Under the pieces are notes generated by a model that saw only the letters and a program-made list of their open reading frames with translations, ran no database searches and had not been told where the DNA came from. A DNA stretch of 64,000 nucleotides from Trissonchulus latispiculum. Its lineage: Eukaryota; Nematoda; Enoplea; Enoplida; Ironidae. The stretch is from contig JASAND010013350.1 of NCBI GenBank assembly GCA_030248195.1, positions 25,082-89,081 of the forward strand, given 5' to 3'. Both the position numbers and the translations under genes were made by a program. Below, piece by piece: positions 10,760 through 22,325 of the stretch (its first letter is position 1; every line of letters begins with the position of its first letter).

Positions 10760-13494
10760 TTAACACGTTGAGTGTCACCCTACAGAAGTCAAAAACCTTC
10801 ATAAAATTGCCACTTCGTTTTATTGCGCAGTTACAATGTATAGGTCATGCTGATTCCAAAACTACTAACGACTTTTTCCAAAAATGTTCCAGTAGATAGC
10901 AGTGGTCGAAAAAAAATGTTGACGCCGATCGGCGTCATGGCAATCATTTAATGGTAAAACAGGGTTTTTTTTGTGTAAAATACTGTGTATTTACACAAAA
11001 AAAATTAATTTACACAGTGAAAAACTAATTTACACAACAAAATACACAGCCAAATTTTCGAAAATTTTTACAAAAAGTGCTCTGAAAAAATAGTTTTCAA
11101 GTCTTTAAGTTTTAAAAAAGCTCTAGCTTTTAACTGGGGGCTGCCGCCCCCAGACCCCCGCCTGTTTCCAATGGCTTAGAATGGTTTTCTGCATTTCTGC
11201 ATCAACATGGTTATGGGTGTTTTATTCTCCTAAGTCTTAATGCTTCTACTTATACAGTTGCGTATAATTTATTTTCATACTGCGTGCGAATATTCGCAAA
11301 TAGCTAGTATTTATTCGTATTTAACTATACATATGTTTTCTGAAGCTAGTATTATTCAATATGATTTCTTGTTTATCTCTTGTATATATAATAATAAAAG
11401 CAGTCAGACTGTGAGCCTAAAAATAGTTGCCATACAACCCAAGAAATATTCAATACGAAAGCTAAAGGAATACAACTTTTCAATGCCGTTTCTGCAGTTA
11501 ATTTAAAAAATTTCTCAACTGGAGGGCTCCGCCCCCCCAGACCCCCCTCCGTTCTATAATTGTTTTCTGCATTGCGACATGATTATATATAGGTGTTCCA
11601 TTGTTTCTGCAAAGTATATATATTCTGCTTATCCAGTTGCGTATAATTTTTATTTACGTACAGCGTGCAAATATTAGTAAGACAGTATAGTATAGCTAGT
11701 ATATACATATGTACGGTTCAATATCGTTTCTTGTACATATCATCTGTATCATAAAAAGCAGTGTGAGCCATAAAATTGTTGCTGTCTGCATCAATAAATA
11801 TTCAAAAGCGAAAGCTAAAGGAATACAACTTTTCAATGCCGTTTCTGCCGTTAATTTAAAAAAATTTCTCAACTTCTGGGGGGCTCTTGCCCCCCAGACC
11901 CCCTCCATGTATAATTGGTGTGTCTGTACTATATGGAGCCGTCCCCGGTAGCAGTTAAAGCATCGAACCTTAGTACGTGACCAGCAAGTTTGTGAAAAAA
12001 ATTATTCCAAAAAGTTGGAAAAATAAAGAATTCGTTTCAGGAGGCGAAGTGTTTTTCAGAAATTTGAATTTGTCCAATCTTATTTTTGACATTTAATGAA
12101 TTAATCTTTTTAAACATTTCCATTATGAATTCTATTGCAATTTACAAAATTTTTCAACTTCTGGGGGCTCCGCCCCCCAGACCCCCGCGTGGCTTCTTTC
12201 GAGATGTTACACAAGTGCAGTTGGCATAACTTTGGCTTGAATGATCCGAAAATAACATTGTAGCAAGAAAATAACGTCTAAATGTATTTTATTTTATATT
12301 ACAGTTGAAAAACGACACTTTTAAATTTTACACAGCTTCAAACAAAAATACACAGTGAAATTTAAATTTACACAAGATTTACACAGGTCCGATTTTGAAA
12401 AAAAAACCCTGTGGTAAAAGATTTTATAATGGTGCAATAAATTTGCCACATGACGCCGATCGGCGTCATATGAACACAGTGAACGAGACTAATGAACAAA
12501 AGTAAGGTAGGTGTCATTGCAAATTTTGCAGGACACTGAAAATATAGTCAGGTTCCCAAAAATCGGTAACAAAGTTCCCAAAAAAACACCAAAATTTTTT
12601 CAAAGTTTTTTCAAGACGTTTCAGTCTTCTACAGCTGTTGTAGGTAGTTAAAAACTACTTCTGTGCATGCAGAAACATGAAAAACTGCAACGCAATGTGA
12701 TCATTTTGAGTGTTCGAAGAAAATAGAAAAAACTAAAAACCTTGGGTTTGACTTTTTTGGCCATGCTCGCTGATATTTGATCTGCGGGGCTTGTACGAAC
12801 GAAAATTTCAAGATCCGACTACTATGCATATAGAAACATGAAATAGTGTAACTGCAACGTAATAGGATCATTTTGGGAGTTCAGAGAAAATGGAAAAAAA
12901 CGAAAACCTTGGATTTGCCTTTTTTGGTCATGCTAATATCAGATCTGGGGTGGTTTCTGCTAACGAAAGTATCAAGATCTGACTATGTTCAGAATAGAAG
13001 TTTTCTTTTTCAATGTTTTCGGATTGCAATAAAAGCTAATCTTCAAACAAATAACAGATCTCCCAACATAAATCATAAAAAGGAAGAATAAGGTAAAATT
13101 GAAAAAACATATATTTTGGCAGTCCTCGGCTCGAGGCGGTTGGCGAATTTTATTAGTAATCTGCTAGGAAATTGTTTGGTTGACCAAAGACGTAGATTCC
13201 AAAAACTTATTTACGTGTTTTAGCAAGGTATCTGGCTAAAAAGCAAAAATATAGGTTGCTTTCAAAGCTTGTTGGTGATCGGAGAAATTTCGGGACACCG
13301 CCGTTTTTTCAAGTTTCATAGACAGAAAAACATGGAGAATTTGCCAGTGTGGACCATTTCTACATGCCACGTTTGCCTAAGCTTAAAAATTGCATTGAAA
13401 AGGTGCCTTTTGCATGACGCCGATCGGCGTCATGACAATCTTATCGTGGTTTGCCATGACGCCGATCGGCGTCAAGTGGCATTCAACGTGTTAA
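10760..13494. mobile_element. TTAA-flanked (piggyBac-like) element nested in 10033-14520
   Basis: Ends are TTAACACGTTGAGTGTCAC and the inverse of TTAACACGTTGAATGCCAC, with TTAA at both tips (10760-10763 and 13491-13494). TTAA targeting and CACGTTGA-type tips suggest piggyBac relatives. Four copies of the 18-bp palindrome TGACGCCGATCGGCGTCA lie at 10920, 12451, 13415 and 13457. The related repeat near 19200 reads straight across the join, supporting insertion here. Minus the nested element it is about 1.3 kb and non-autonomous. Confidence 0.7.
10960..12411. mobile_element. hAT-like element nested in the TTAA element
   Basis: Ends are CAGGGTTTTTTTTGTG and AAAAAAAACCCTG. TGGTAAAA is duplicated exactly (10952-10959 and 12412-12419), an 8-bp TSD typical of hAT. 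Both ends are dense in TTTACACA and its inverse. The interior has tandem ~350-bp units (about 11170-11560 and 11560-11905), each ending in a CTCAAC..GGGGGCTC-GCCCCCC hairpin followed by AGACCCCC. No transposase frame. Confidence 0.85.
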
Positions 13495-14520
13495 TTAAAC
13501 TTGGGTCGGTGTTGCGCTTTCCTCGTCAGCTTGGCTTGAAAAGTGTTAACTGTAATGCGTAGTCTTTGTTCCAAAATTGTGTTCTTTGGAACGAGCAAAT
13601 TTTAAAAATGAACAAAAAATTAAATTTGGGTAAGGTTAAAGAAAAGAACAAAGTAGGCTCTTCACAAAGTGAAATGATTTCACGCGGTTCAAGGAATTTC
13701 TGTGAAGCGGGTAGGGTGATGTCAGATGTGGATGAGGGTTTTTTCCCCAGTCCTGTTTATGGGGCACGAGAAGGTAGCAAATTTTGAGAATTTAATTGAC
13801 TTATTTGTACGAAGCATTATCAGAAATAGATTTTTCAAACAATGTGTAATAATTTTTCAAAGAATTTGCACCTTACGGAGTGGACATACATACATGGGTA
13901 CGATTCTGAGCGGGGGAGAGCAATACCCCAACTTTAGGTGTCTGTTTATGAAATATATACTCCAAACTTTCGAGAGTTTATCCCAAAAATAGCGAACATT
14001 GTGGATTTTTTAAAATTTTTTGGTAAAAAAGTAAAAATGATTTTAAACAATTCTTTCTGTTTTTGAGAAATTTATAACACTAGTTTGCTTAAAATGTATA
14101 TATATACAATTTTTTGTAAAAAATCGTTGAGGGAGGAGTCTCCCCCCTTTCTCTTCTGGCCGTGAGGGCTAACTTTTTTCTTGCAGAGGGGTCTACCCGG
14201 TTTTTTTTCGGTCAGGGAGGAACTGCATCTCCATCACATAGAAATCAATTGCTTTCATGCCTTTACCGTTTTTGGTGAAACGTGAATGTACATAGATCGG
14301 GGTTTTCTAGAATAGAATAGAATAGGTATATACTAACTAACTATAACTAACTAGGCTTAGGCAGCGCTCAACAATTTACTATGTTAAAACTCCTACGTTT
14401 TTTGAAAAATTCCTACTTTAAAATTCCTACTTTTTTGCGAAATTCCTACTTTTTCCTACTTTTTTAAGGAAAATTCCTACTTTTATTCCTACTTTTCCAA
14501 AATTGGTGCGCACGAGGACT

Positions 14521-15083
14521 GCATAATCTTGCATTATTGAATTTTCGCTAGAGCGTTTGTTTTTGTTAAAGGCTAAGCAGCGCTTTTTAAAATCTGATTT
14601 CATCAAATTTTCGTAATTCTATTTTTGGCAAACGTTTGGTTGCTTCACCGGAGATTTTTTCGTAAAAATGAATATTTTTAGCTTAAATCCTGGCATTTTT
14701 GAGAACTTTTTGTCTGTCTGCGTGTAAAATACGTCAAAAAATACAAATTTTTAGCTCATTTTTGCAATAAAATTCTCCCCCCCCCAAAAATACCCTGTTT
14801 CACAGTTTTAGCATTTAACGCATAGTATTAACCAAGTTATAATTATATATTTCGAAAGTCAAAGCATGTGTTGTTGTTAACAAGGCTAAAATTGTTTTAA
14901 ATTTTGGTGTGGCAAATTTTTCAACACTAAAAGAAGTACATTGCATTATAACAGCTGTCACTAGGCATTCTAACTCGGCTAAGATTCAAAGGTGTATTAA
15001 GATACGTATATACATAAAAATACGCGCCGACGGCGCGAAAATTTTTTCAAAAAGTATTTGAAACTCGCTTAATTTTCATCTGC
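14521..15083. other. Intronic repeat remnants
   Basis: No gene seen. Contains a fragment of the CAGGGTATTTTT family at about 14690-14799 (CCTGGCATTTTTGAGAACTT to AAAAATACCCTG) and a GCGCCGACGGCGC hairpin near 15025. Confidence 0.6.
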
Positions 15084-16440
15084 AGTGCTTGTGCGATTCC
15101 TACTTTTCCTACTTTTGGTGAGGTTTTTGGTTAGTTTACACTATTTGCGGCAAATCAATGGATAATATAGCACAACTTGTCAGAAATCAGCTGAAATAGG
15201 AAATTGTTTAAAAATTCGTTGCTGGGCAAGTTAAGCCGTAGCCACGAAAACTTTATATCGTTGAATTCAGCTCAGATTAAACTTTATGATAGTGTTATTT
15301 TTATTTGACTTGTTAATCCACTTTTGCTGGATTCGCATTGTCGAAATTTTGGGTCAAAAAGTGGTGTTTTTCGAAAAAATCGATTTTCAAATATTGAAAA
15401 ACCACATATATCATATGAAAGCTGACACGTAAGTGGTCCTGAAAATCCAATTAAAAATTTTTTGCACCGAGTGAGTCGCGAGTGATAGCCGGTCAAAGAT
15501 GAAAAAGCGGCAAAGATCAAAGGATTTTGAAAATCGAAAAAATGGAATAACTATCGCGATTTTTGACGAAATGGGTTGATATTCGGGATTCTAATTGTCT
15601 GGGATATGGGCTAATTTTCCACTGAACGGCTGGTTCCTGGCTTCTACTGATCTTTCAAAACTTAAAAAATCGGCTTCTTTTGATGAATTTTAATTTTTAA
15701 AAAAATTTTTCTCAACCAAAAGAAAGTTCATGCCATGACGGTTCAGAAAATATATACACTGCTGCAGCAAAAATGTACCGGTAATTCAGTATCATAGGGG
15801 TCGCGGTAGCGACCCCTATAATATGAGTGAAAATGGTCGAATGACCGTGTAAAACAAGGCTGCGCAGAAGCTGCGCAGATCCTGCGCAGATTATGTGCGC
15901 AAAAAATTGTACGTGTCGAGTTTAGTATGTTCGCCAAGTTTCATCCCCGTACCACTTTCCGTTAAAAAGTTATGCCAAAAATCGCTTACGAGAGTGATGT
16001 TTTTTTTCCGGTTTCTCGCTTTTGATGTCTCATAAGGGGGTTTTGTAGCTTGAATAACTACAGATAGAAAAATTTTTGCCTATGAAACCCATATATATTC
16101 TTGTAGTACAAATCAAAAATAAGAAAATAAGCTAGTTTTTATGCCTCCCAGAGCCGGAAAAAATTTTTGGCTGGGGGCCAAAGTCGGCCAAAACGCTAAA
16201 ATGGCCAAAAAGTATGCTTCAAAGGCGCCTTAATAAGTCAGATTGGGCTATATATGGGGTAATACTGACTATATGGTTAAACAGTACACATATCGGGGTC
16301 GTTCAAATGCTATATGATTTTCCGTCTCTGCGAGTAATTTTTCGGTACTGGCCGGCCAAAGTTGGTGAATTTTGGGTCGAACTTTGAACTTAATTTTTTC
16401 GCTTATTTTGCTACATGGGTGGCTCAAATTTTGCATAGAA
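15084..16440. other. Intronic sequence: left end of a second CCTACTTTTT element, then unassigned repeats
   Basis: CAGTGCTTGTGCGATTCCTA at 15084 matches the left tip of 10033-14520. Near 15796-15820 TAGGGGTCGC and GCGACCCCTA form a hairpin. No gene is supported. Confidence 0.5.
15860..15889. repeat. Three CTGCGCAG palindromes at 11-bp spacing
   Basis: The 8-bp palindrome CTGCGCAG starts at 15860, 15871 and 15882. The spacing is exactly 11 bp, close to one helical turn. Confidence 0.8.
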
Positions 16441-16448
16441 AGGTTTTT

Positions 16449-16870
16449 TGGGACGGAGAATCGATTCCCGCTATCAGTTTTGCTGCCCGAGTAGCCCAAG
16501 TTGCTGGGCTGGTTCCACTTGACCGTCTGAGGGGTCAGTTCGGTAACCGCTTCCTGGAGGTCCATAGTAGGCTTTACTTTGCCTCTCCAAACTTTGTCTA
16601 TAGGGGTTTTCTGGTGCGCCCAGCTCATTCCCGGTGTCCGTTTTGCCGTCTGACCCACCCATCTTGCTGTGCTGGTTCCACTTTGCCGTCTGGAGGGTCC
16701 GGTCGGTACCGACTTCCGGGAACACCATATAGGACTGGACATAGCCTCTCAAAACATTGTCTATAGGGGTTTTCTGGTGCGCCCAGCTCATTCCTGGCAT
16801 CCGTTTTGCCGTCTGACCCACCGATCTTGCTGTGCTGGTTCCACTTTGCCATCTGGAGGGTCAGGTCGGT
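16449..16870. repeat. Tandem repeat, 163-bp unit, about 2.5 copies
   Basis: CTGGTGCGCCCAGCTCATTC recurs at 16611 and 16774 (163 bp). GCTGTGCTGGTTCCACTTTG and GTCTGACCCACC repeat with it. Open frames on both strands follow the repeat unit and are not genes. Confidence 0.85.
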
Positions 16871-16874
16871 GGGA

Positions 16875-17590
16875 GGTCATGGGGTCAAAAATGAAATTTT
16901 CCAAAAGTGGTCAAATTTGGTACCAAATGAAAGCCCTCAGTGAGCTGAGCAACTTTTGTCATAGAGCTGCATGCTCAAAGTGGCTGTAGAGTGCTGTGGT
17001 GGGGTGGGGACTTAGGCGATTTTCGGTCCAAAATGAAATTTTCCAAAAGTGGTCAAATTTGGTATTAAATGAAAGCCCTCAGCGAGCTGAGCAACTTTTG
17101 TCTTAGAACTGCATGCTCAAAGTGGCTGTAGAGTGCTGTGGTGGGGTGGGGTGGGGACTTAGGCGATTTTCGGTCAAAAATGAAATTTTCCAAAAGTGGT
17201 CAAATTTGGTACCAAATGAAAGCCCTAAGCGAGCTGAGCAACTGTTGTCATAGAACTGCATGGTCAAAGTGGCTGTAGAGTGCTGTGGTGGGGTGGGGTG
17301 GGGACTTAGGCGATTTTCGGTCAAAAATGAAATTTTCCAAAAGTGGTCAAATTTGGTACCAAATGAAAGCCCTAAGCGAGCTGAGCAACTGTTGTCATAG
17401 AACTGCATGGTCAAAGTGGCTGTAGAGTGCTGTGGTGGGGTGGGGTGGGGACTTAGGCGATTTTCGGCCAAAAATGAAATTTTCCAAAAGTGGTCAAATT
17501 TGGTACCAAATGAAAGCCGTAAGCGAGCTGAGCTACGTTTGTCATAGAACTGCATGCTCAAAGTGGCTATAGTGGAGCATACATATATAA
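16875..17590. repeat. Satellite array, 147-bp unit, five copies
   Basis: ATGAAATTTTCCAAAAGTGG recurs at 16891, 17033, 17180, 17327 and 17474: periods 142, 147, 147 and 147. Because 147 is a multiple of three, the reverse strand stays open for about 150 codons as a repeated 49-residue unit. This is a satellite artefact. Units share a core with the 149-bp array at 24110. Confidence 0.92.
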
Positions 17591-17600
17591 AATAATAGAA

Positions 17601-18402
17601 AACAAGAACAAAAAGTGCTCCTTCGTCTCATGTAAAATACATATGAGTCTTCGTAGGCAGGTTGTACAAAAGCAAAAACTAGCCTGTAAAATACATATGA
17701 GTTCCGTAGGGAGGTTGTAAATTAAGGAAAACAAGTTGCAACTGCTTAACATATGAGCCTGTCCTACAACGAGGCTCATATTGGCGTCACAGTGCATTCC
17801 ACATTAAAGCCTCATTAAAGAATCTCAGCTTCATCCACATTACGGCAAAATGAATAGACGTTGTGGCCCAGAAGAAATGGACTGAAGTGAACTATATACG
17901 ACTGCTTAAGCTGAACTGTACATGCATCTTGATGTTTCCTGAAACACTATGGCACACCTAATATATATTTTGCGATACGCTGTGGTACACGGTAAACCTA
18001 ATGCATTCTCGAAACACTTTTACATACCCACGCAGAATGCGTTCCCACTTGGCTGTGAGTCAGAGCGCCTCATGGCGTATATACCGTATTGAGCATATGC
18101 ACACTATAATGACTGATCAACAAGCTATGTGCAGGATAATTTGTAATGAAAAGCTTTATGCAGTATGTATTTATATAAAAGTAAAAGAATATCTGCAAAT
18201 TATTCGTATTATGACATACGCCAATATGAGCCTCGTTGTAGGACAGGCTCATATGTTAAGCAGTTGCAACTTGTTTTCCTTAATTTACAACCTCCCTACG
18301 AAACTCATATGTATTTTACAGGCTAGTTTTTGCTTTTGTACAACCTGCCTACGAAGACTCATATGTATTTTACATGCGACGAAGGAGCACTTTTTGTTCT
18401 TG
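17601..18402. mobile_element. Foldback element with ~186-bp inverted arms
   Basis: Left arm 17601-17787 and right arm 18218-18402 are near-exact inverses. They include ACAACGAGGCTCATATTGGC, several ACATATGAG boxes and AACAAAAAGTGCTCCTTCG. The 430-bp loop has no convincing open frame. No clear TSD was found. Confidence 0.85.
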
Positions 18403-18639
18403 TAAACAAACCAATTTCGCTCTTACATTTTTGATCATACTTTAGTTCAGAACTGTTCTCCGTTTATATGTTTCACGTTGAGTATATAGCCTCTTACTAG
18501 AGTTATGTATACTTCTTGTAGTGCTGCGTGAAGGGCACGTATAAAAGAATGGAGTGGGGCTACGTATATTGTGCTCAAAATTGCCATAATGCATGCACAG
18601 TACTAATTTTAAGGCAGTTTCGCATCGCAATCGCTGTGC

Positions 18640-18990
18640 TTCCACCCGTATTAGGCTGTATATTATGTATCATAGAGCAGCACACTTGGAGCTCGTCTCA
18701 CTTTGGTGCAAAGGCTGCCATGCCGTTGTTTTTGCATGGAAGTCTTGTGCTGTGTGCTGCTCTCGGGCTAGCCGCCAAATATGGTAACGCTGAGGCCCCC
18801 ACGGAGCATTTTCTAAAAGGAGGAGACGTCATTCGTCGTGATGTCGACCAGACTTTAAGACTCCTTTTGGCAACTTGGTTGAGTTGTTTTATAACCAACC
18901 TTACGGGGCCAGTTTCCTGGCTAACACTTCGTACCGTCGGGTGATGATCATCAGATTGTGATGTCTTAAATGCAGCAAACAACAACAACA
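18640..18990 (+). repeat. LINE 3' end with (CAA)n tail, copy 1
   Basis: The stretch from GGAGACGTCATTCGTCGTGA through CGGGTGATGATCATCA to the CAACAACAACAA tail matches 21090-21401. No intact frame remains. Confidence 0.7.
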
Positions 18991-19486
18991 AATTTAAATA
19001 ACCAGAATCAAAACCAATCAACTTGAAATTTTTAAATTTGGCTTTTGAATTATGCAAGGTAAGGTTCTTATTCTTGCAGATAGCTTTGTGTAGCATAGTT
19101 AGAACCGACATATTTCAATCCTAAAATTTTTACCTGTATTTTTGAAGATTTCAGGCTTCGCTGGGGTTTAGATTTTAATTTTGAAGATCTGTTTTGATTT
19201 CGAAAGTATTTTACTTGATTAGCTTGGGTTGGTGTTGAGCTTTTCTCGCCATCTTGGCTAGAAAAATGTCAACTGCCCAGTTTTTGTTCCAAAGTTCTGT
19301 TCTTTGTAACACATTTCTTGGAAAAGAACAAATTTTAAAAAATGAAGAAAAAGTTAAATTTGGTTACGGTTAAAGAAAGAAAGTAGGCCCGTCATATGAG
19401 TGGAATAATGTCATGCGGTTCAAGAAATTAGGGTGAAGCTGTCAGATGTGGAAGAAGGTTTTGGTCCTGCTTCTGGGCCACGAGAA

Positions 19487-19804
19487 CTGGCATTTTTTTA
19501 GTGGGGGGGGGTGGGGGCCCCCAATTTTCGGTTCCCCCTCCACTTTTCGGAGCCCCCCACTTTTCGGCAAGCCACCCACTTTTTTGGGGGTCGCCCAAAA
19601 GTGTCAAAAAATTAGGTTTTTGAGGTCAAATTTTAAAAATTTTTCTCAATTAGCTAATTTATGGACTTATAAGCTCATTTTAAACCTAAAAACAGCGATT
19701 TTTTGCGTTTTTAGCTTAAAAATGCTAATTTTTCGCTAAAAATTTCGGTATATTTTACATTTGCCTCGCCCCCCCCCACTTTCAAAACCCTAAAAAAATG
19801 CCAG
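19487..19804. mobile_element. CTGG-type foldback element, copy 3 (best-proven insertion)
   Basis: Ends CTGGCATTTTTTTAG and CTAAAAAAATGCCAG are perfect inverses. GAGAA flanks both sides (19482-19486 and 19805-19809). The matching repeat copy reads GGCACGAGAAGGTAGC at 13764-13779 with one GAGAA, so the empty site is preserved in the same window. Inside are GTGGGGG and CCCCCAC runs. No coding capacity. Confidence 0.92.
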
Positions 19805-21049
19805 GAGAAGGTAGCGAATCTTGTGAATTTAATAGACTTATTTATGCACAAAATGTGTATGCGTAAGTTTAAAGCTATTGAATTGATTATTATCAGACAT
19901 TAATTTTCAGACAATGTGTAATGATACTTCAAAGAATTTACATGGGTCCGATTCTGAGCGGATGCTTCAGGGGTCTGTTCCTGAAATATTCCAAAATTTT
20001 GAGGGGGTTTATCTCAACAATAGCGAACATTGGGGATTTTTTATAATCTTTGTTAAGAAAGTAAAAATGACAATTCTAACCAATTTTTTCGATTTTTGAA
20101 AAATTTGAAAAATTGTTGTAAAATGTCCAGTTTTTCGTAAAAAATCGTTGACGAAGAAGTCTCACCCTTTTCCCTTCTGTCCGAGAGAGTCTAACTCTGT
20201 TTTCTTCTTGCAGAGAGGTCTACCCGTTTTTTTGCGGGTCAGGGTGGAGACTGCACTCATTCTCTCAAGTTATCCCATGCGTGCCGAGGAAACTTGGTAG
20301 TTTTTATCTGTAGCTTTTAATGTTTTATATGTATGTTGATCTGATAATGCACCATTCAATAGCTTTAAATTTACGCATACCCATTTTTTGTGCACAAATA
20401 TATAAGTCTATTAAATTCTCAAAATTCGCTACCTTTATATAATATGTTATCACGTGGAAATCAATTGCTTTGATGGCTTTCCGTTTTTTCGGTGAAATGT
20501 GAAAGTGGGTAGATCGGGGTTTTCTAGAATAAAGTGTATTAACACAAACAAGAAACTAACTAACTACGCAGTACTCAACAATTTACTATGCTAAAACTCG
20601 TAGTTTTTAGCAAAATTTCTACTTTAAAATTCCTACTTTTTTGCAAAATTCCTACTTTTTCCTACTTTTTTGAAGAAAATTCCTACTTTTTCAAAATTGG
20701 TGCGCACGAGGCCTGCATCATCTGAAACAACTGAAAATATCTACTCATGGCAATAAATTTTTGCGAAACTTTACGCAGAGCTCCGAAAAAAGTTTGCTGA
20801 ATTTTCAAAAAGTGCGGAATTTCGCAGTTTTTCCCAAAAAACAGGGCCCATAGGTCTCTTTCCACTACTTGCTGCCATGACGTTGCCTGCCGACCGGGTG
20901 GTTTCCGCCAGTGACCAGGGATAGGGGAGAAAAAAGCTGCCCCGGTGCCCGTGAAAGATCTATCCGCCCTAAGTGGCCCAGCCTTGGAGGTGTAGGTTGA
21001 TAGCCGTCTGTGGTTGTGGCATATGTTGTAGAGGTCCACATATGTGTAG

Positions 21050-21401
21050 AGTTTATCGCTGTGCTTCTACCCGTATTAGTCTATATCATTGAACAGCACA
21101 CTTTGAGTTCGTTTCACTTTGGTGCAAAGGCTGTTATAGCCGTTGAAGACTTGTGCTGTGTGCTGCTCCTCGGGCTAGCCGCCAGATATGGCAGCGCCGA
21201 GGCCGACGGAGCATGTTGCTTAAAAAGGAGGAGACGTCATCCGTCGTGATGTCGACCAGGCTTTGAGACTCCTTCTGGCAACTTGGTTGAGTTGTTTTTG
21301 TCCAACCTTACGGGGCCAGTTTCCTGGCTAAACATTTTGCACCTTCGGGTGATGATCATCACATTGTGATGTCTAATGCAGCAAACAACAACAACAACAA
21401 G
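21050..21401 (+). repeat. LINE 3' end with (CAA)n tail, copy 2
   Basis: Homologous to 18640-18990, ending in ATGCAGCAAACAACAACAAC. The tail lies directly against the reverse-strand RT fragment. Confidence 0.7.
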
Positions 21402-21402
21402 G

Positions 21403-21955
21403 TCCGTATTTCGAATATTGCCTTGCCGCTTAATTCTTAGCGTGGTGCGTAGGCAGGTACGTTCGAAAACCTCCAGTTTCTGAAGGTCCGATTTTCCCAC
21501 TACCTATGATTCTCTGGCATGTAGTAGCACAGGCATAACCATAGCATCGAATACCCTCAACTTCGTTTTTATGGATATCTGCCGCCGGGACCAAAAGCGT
21601 TTGTATAGTATAGTTGACGAAAACAGCACTATATAGCCTTGACCAGTCTGGCATCAGTTTCAGAACCCTGATCTCAGCCATTGGAATCAGTTTCAGAACC
21701 CTGATCTCAGCCATTGGAGACAATGTTGCCCAAGTATGGAAAATTACGAACTCTTTCCACTGGTTCTTCGTTGACAGTGACGTTACCAGGGCCTTCGGCA
21801 CCGGTGACCGGAGAAACAACTTTGCGTTTCCCTGCATTTAACTGAAGGCCGACCAGTCGGCCATACCCATAAACCCGGTTACACTGTTGCTGCAGTCGTT
21901 CTTCGGAGCTAGCTGGCAACTTGTCTAACTGGTGCCCCAGGGAAATAGAATCCAT
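21403..21955 (-). pseudogene. LINE reverse-transcriptase C-terminal fragment
   Basis: The reverse strand reads VGLQLNAGKRKVV, then GNVTVNEEPVERVRNFPYLG and later KSDLQKLEVFERTCLRTTLR and IKRQGNIRNTDL. These match the thumb-side block of non-LTR RTs (LN..KTK.M...G...I..V..F.YLGS) and the post-RT segment (L..LEVFERRCLR.IL.I). The pieces lie in different frames with stops, so it is decayed. A 33-bp direct duplication (ATCAGTTTCAGAACCCTGAT) at about 21653-21718 adds to the damage. Confidence 0.8.
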
Positions 21956-22325
21956 TTGGCACGCTGGTCAACGCCCCAGGGAGCACGTGGAAGGATAATC
22001 GTCCAAGCAAGAAGGAGATCTCCAACCGCAAGAAGATTCTTCTGCTCCCCTAGTATTTTCTTAAAACTTTCTTCGCCCAATACCCTTTGGTGTCGTTTAT
22101 GTAATGTCAAAACGCAGGCGTATACCAATTGACTTTGCTGTTTGCACAATGTAAAGAGAAGAGAGTAGCTAAGATTTTCCTTGGCCTGCGATGCCTGCCA
22201 AAATTCGCTTCACCGGTGTGATAAGTATATATATTAATTTCAGCATAATATACTACTATGGTGCTGGTAACAGAGTATTCGCTGGAGAAGTGTCATTATC
22301 TGACTTATGTTATGCTTTATTTCAG

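Larger units (their letters stand above)
10033..14520. mobile_element. Outer hAT-like element with CCTACTTTTT-rich ends, carrying nested insertions
   Basis: Left end CAGTGCTCGTGCG and right end CGCACGAGGACTG are inverses with one mismatch. CATAATC flanks both ends (7 bp; the outer G makes an 8-bp reading possible with a one-base shift). Both subterminal regions are arrays of TTCCTACTTTTT in the same sense. The body is interrupted at 10760-13494. A related, more damaged copy covers parts of 15084-20713. No transposase frame was seen. Confidence 0.65.
18420..20713. repeat. Second, damaged copy of the 10033-14520 repeat
   Basis: 18440-18545 matches 10300-10440 (TTCACGTTGAGTAT..). 19140-20713 matches 10660-10760 plus 13497-14520. 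Both end AATTGGTGCGCACGAGG.CTG. It is interrupted by a LINE tail at about 18640-18990 and a CTGG-type element at 19487-19804. Confidence 0.75.

Noticed and set aside
16269..16852. Overlapping open frames on both strands in 16269-16852
   Set aside because: All follow the 163-bp tandem unit.
17103..17561. A 152-codon reverse-strand open frame with a repeated 49-residue unit
   Set aside because: It is the 147-bp satellite read in a frame that happens to stay open because the period is a multiple of three.
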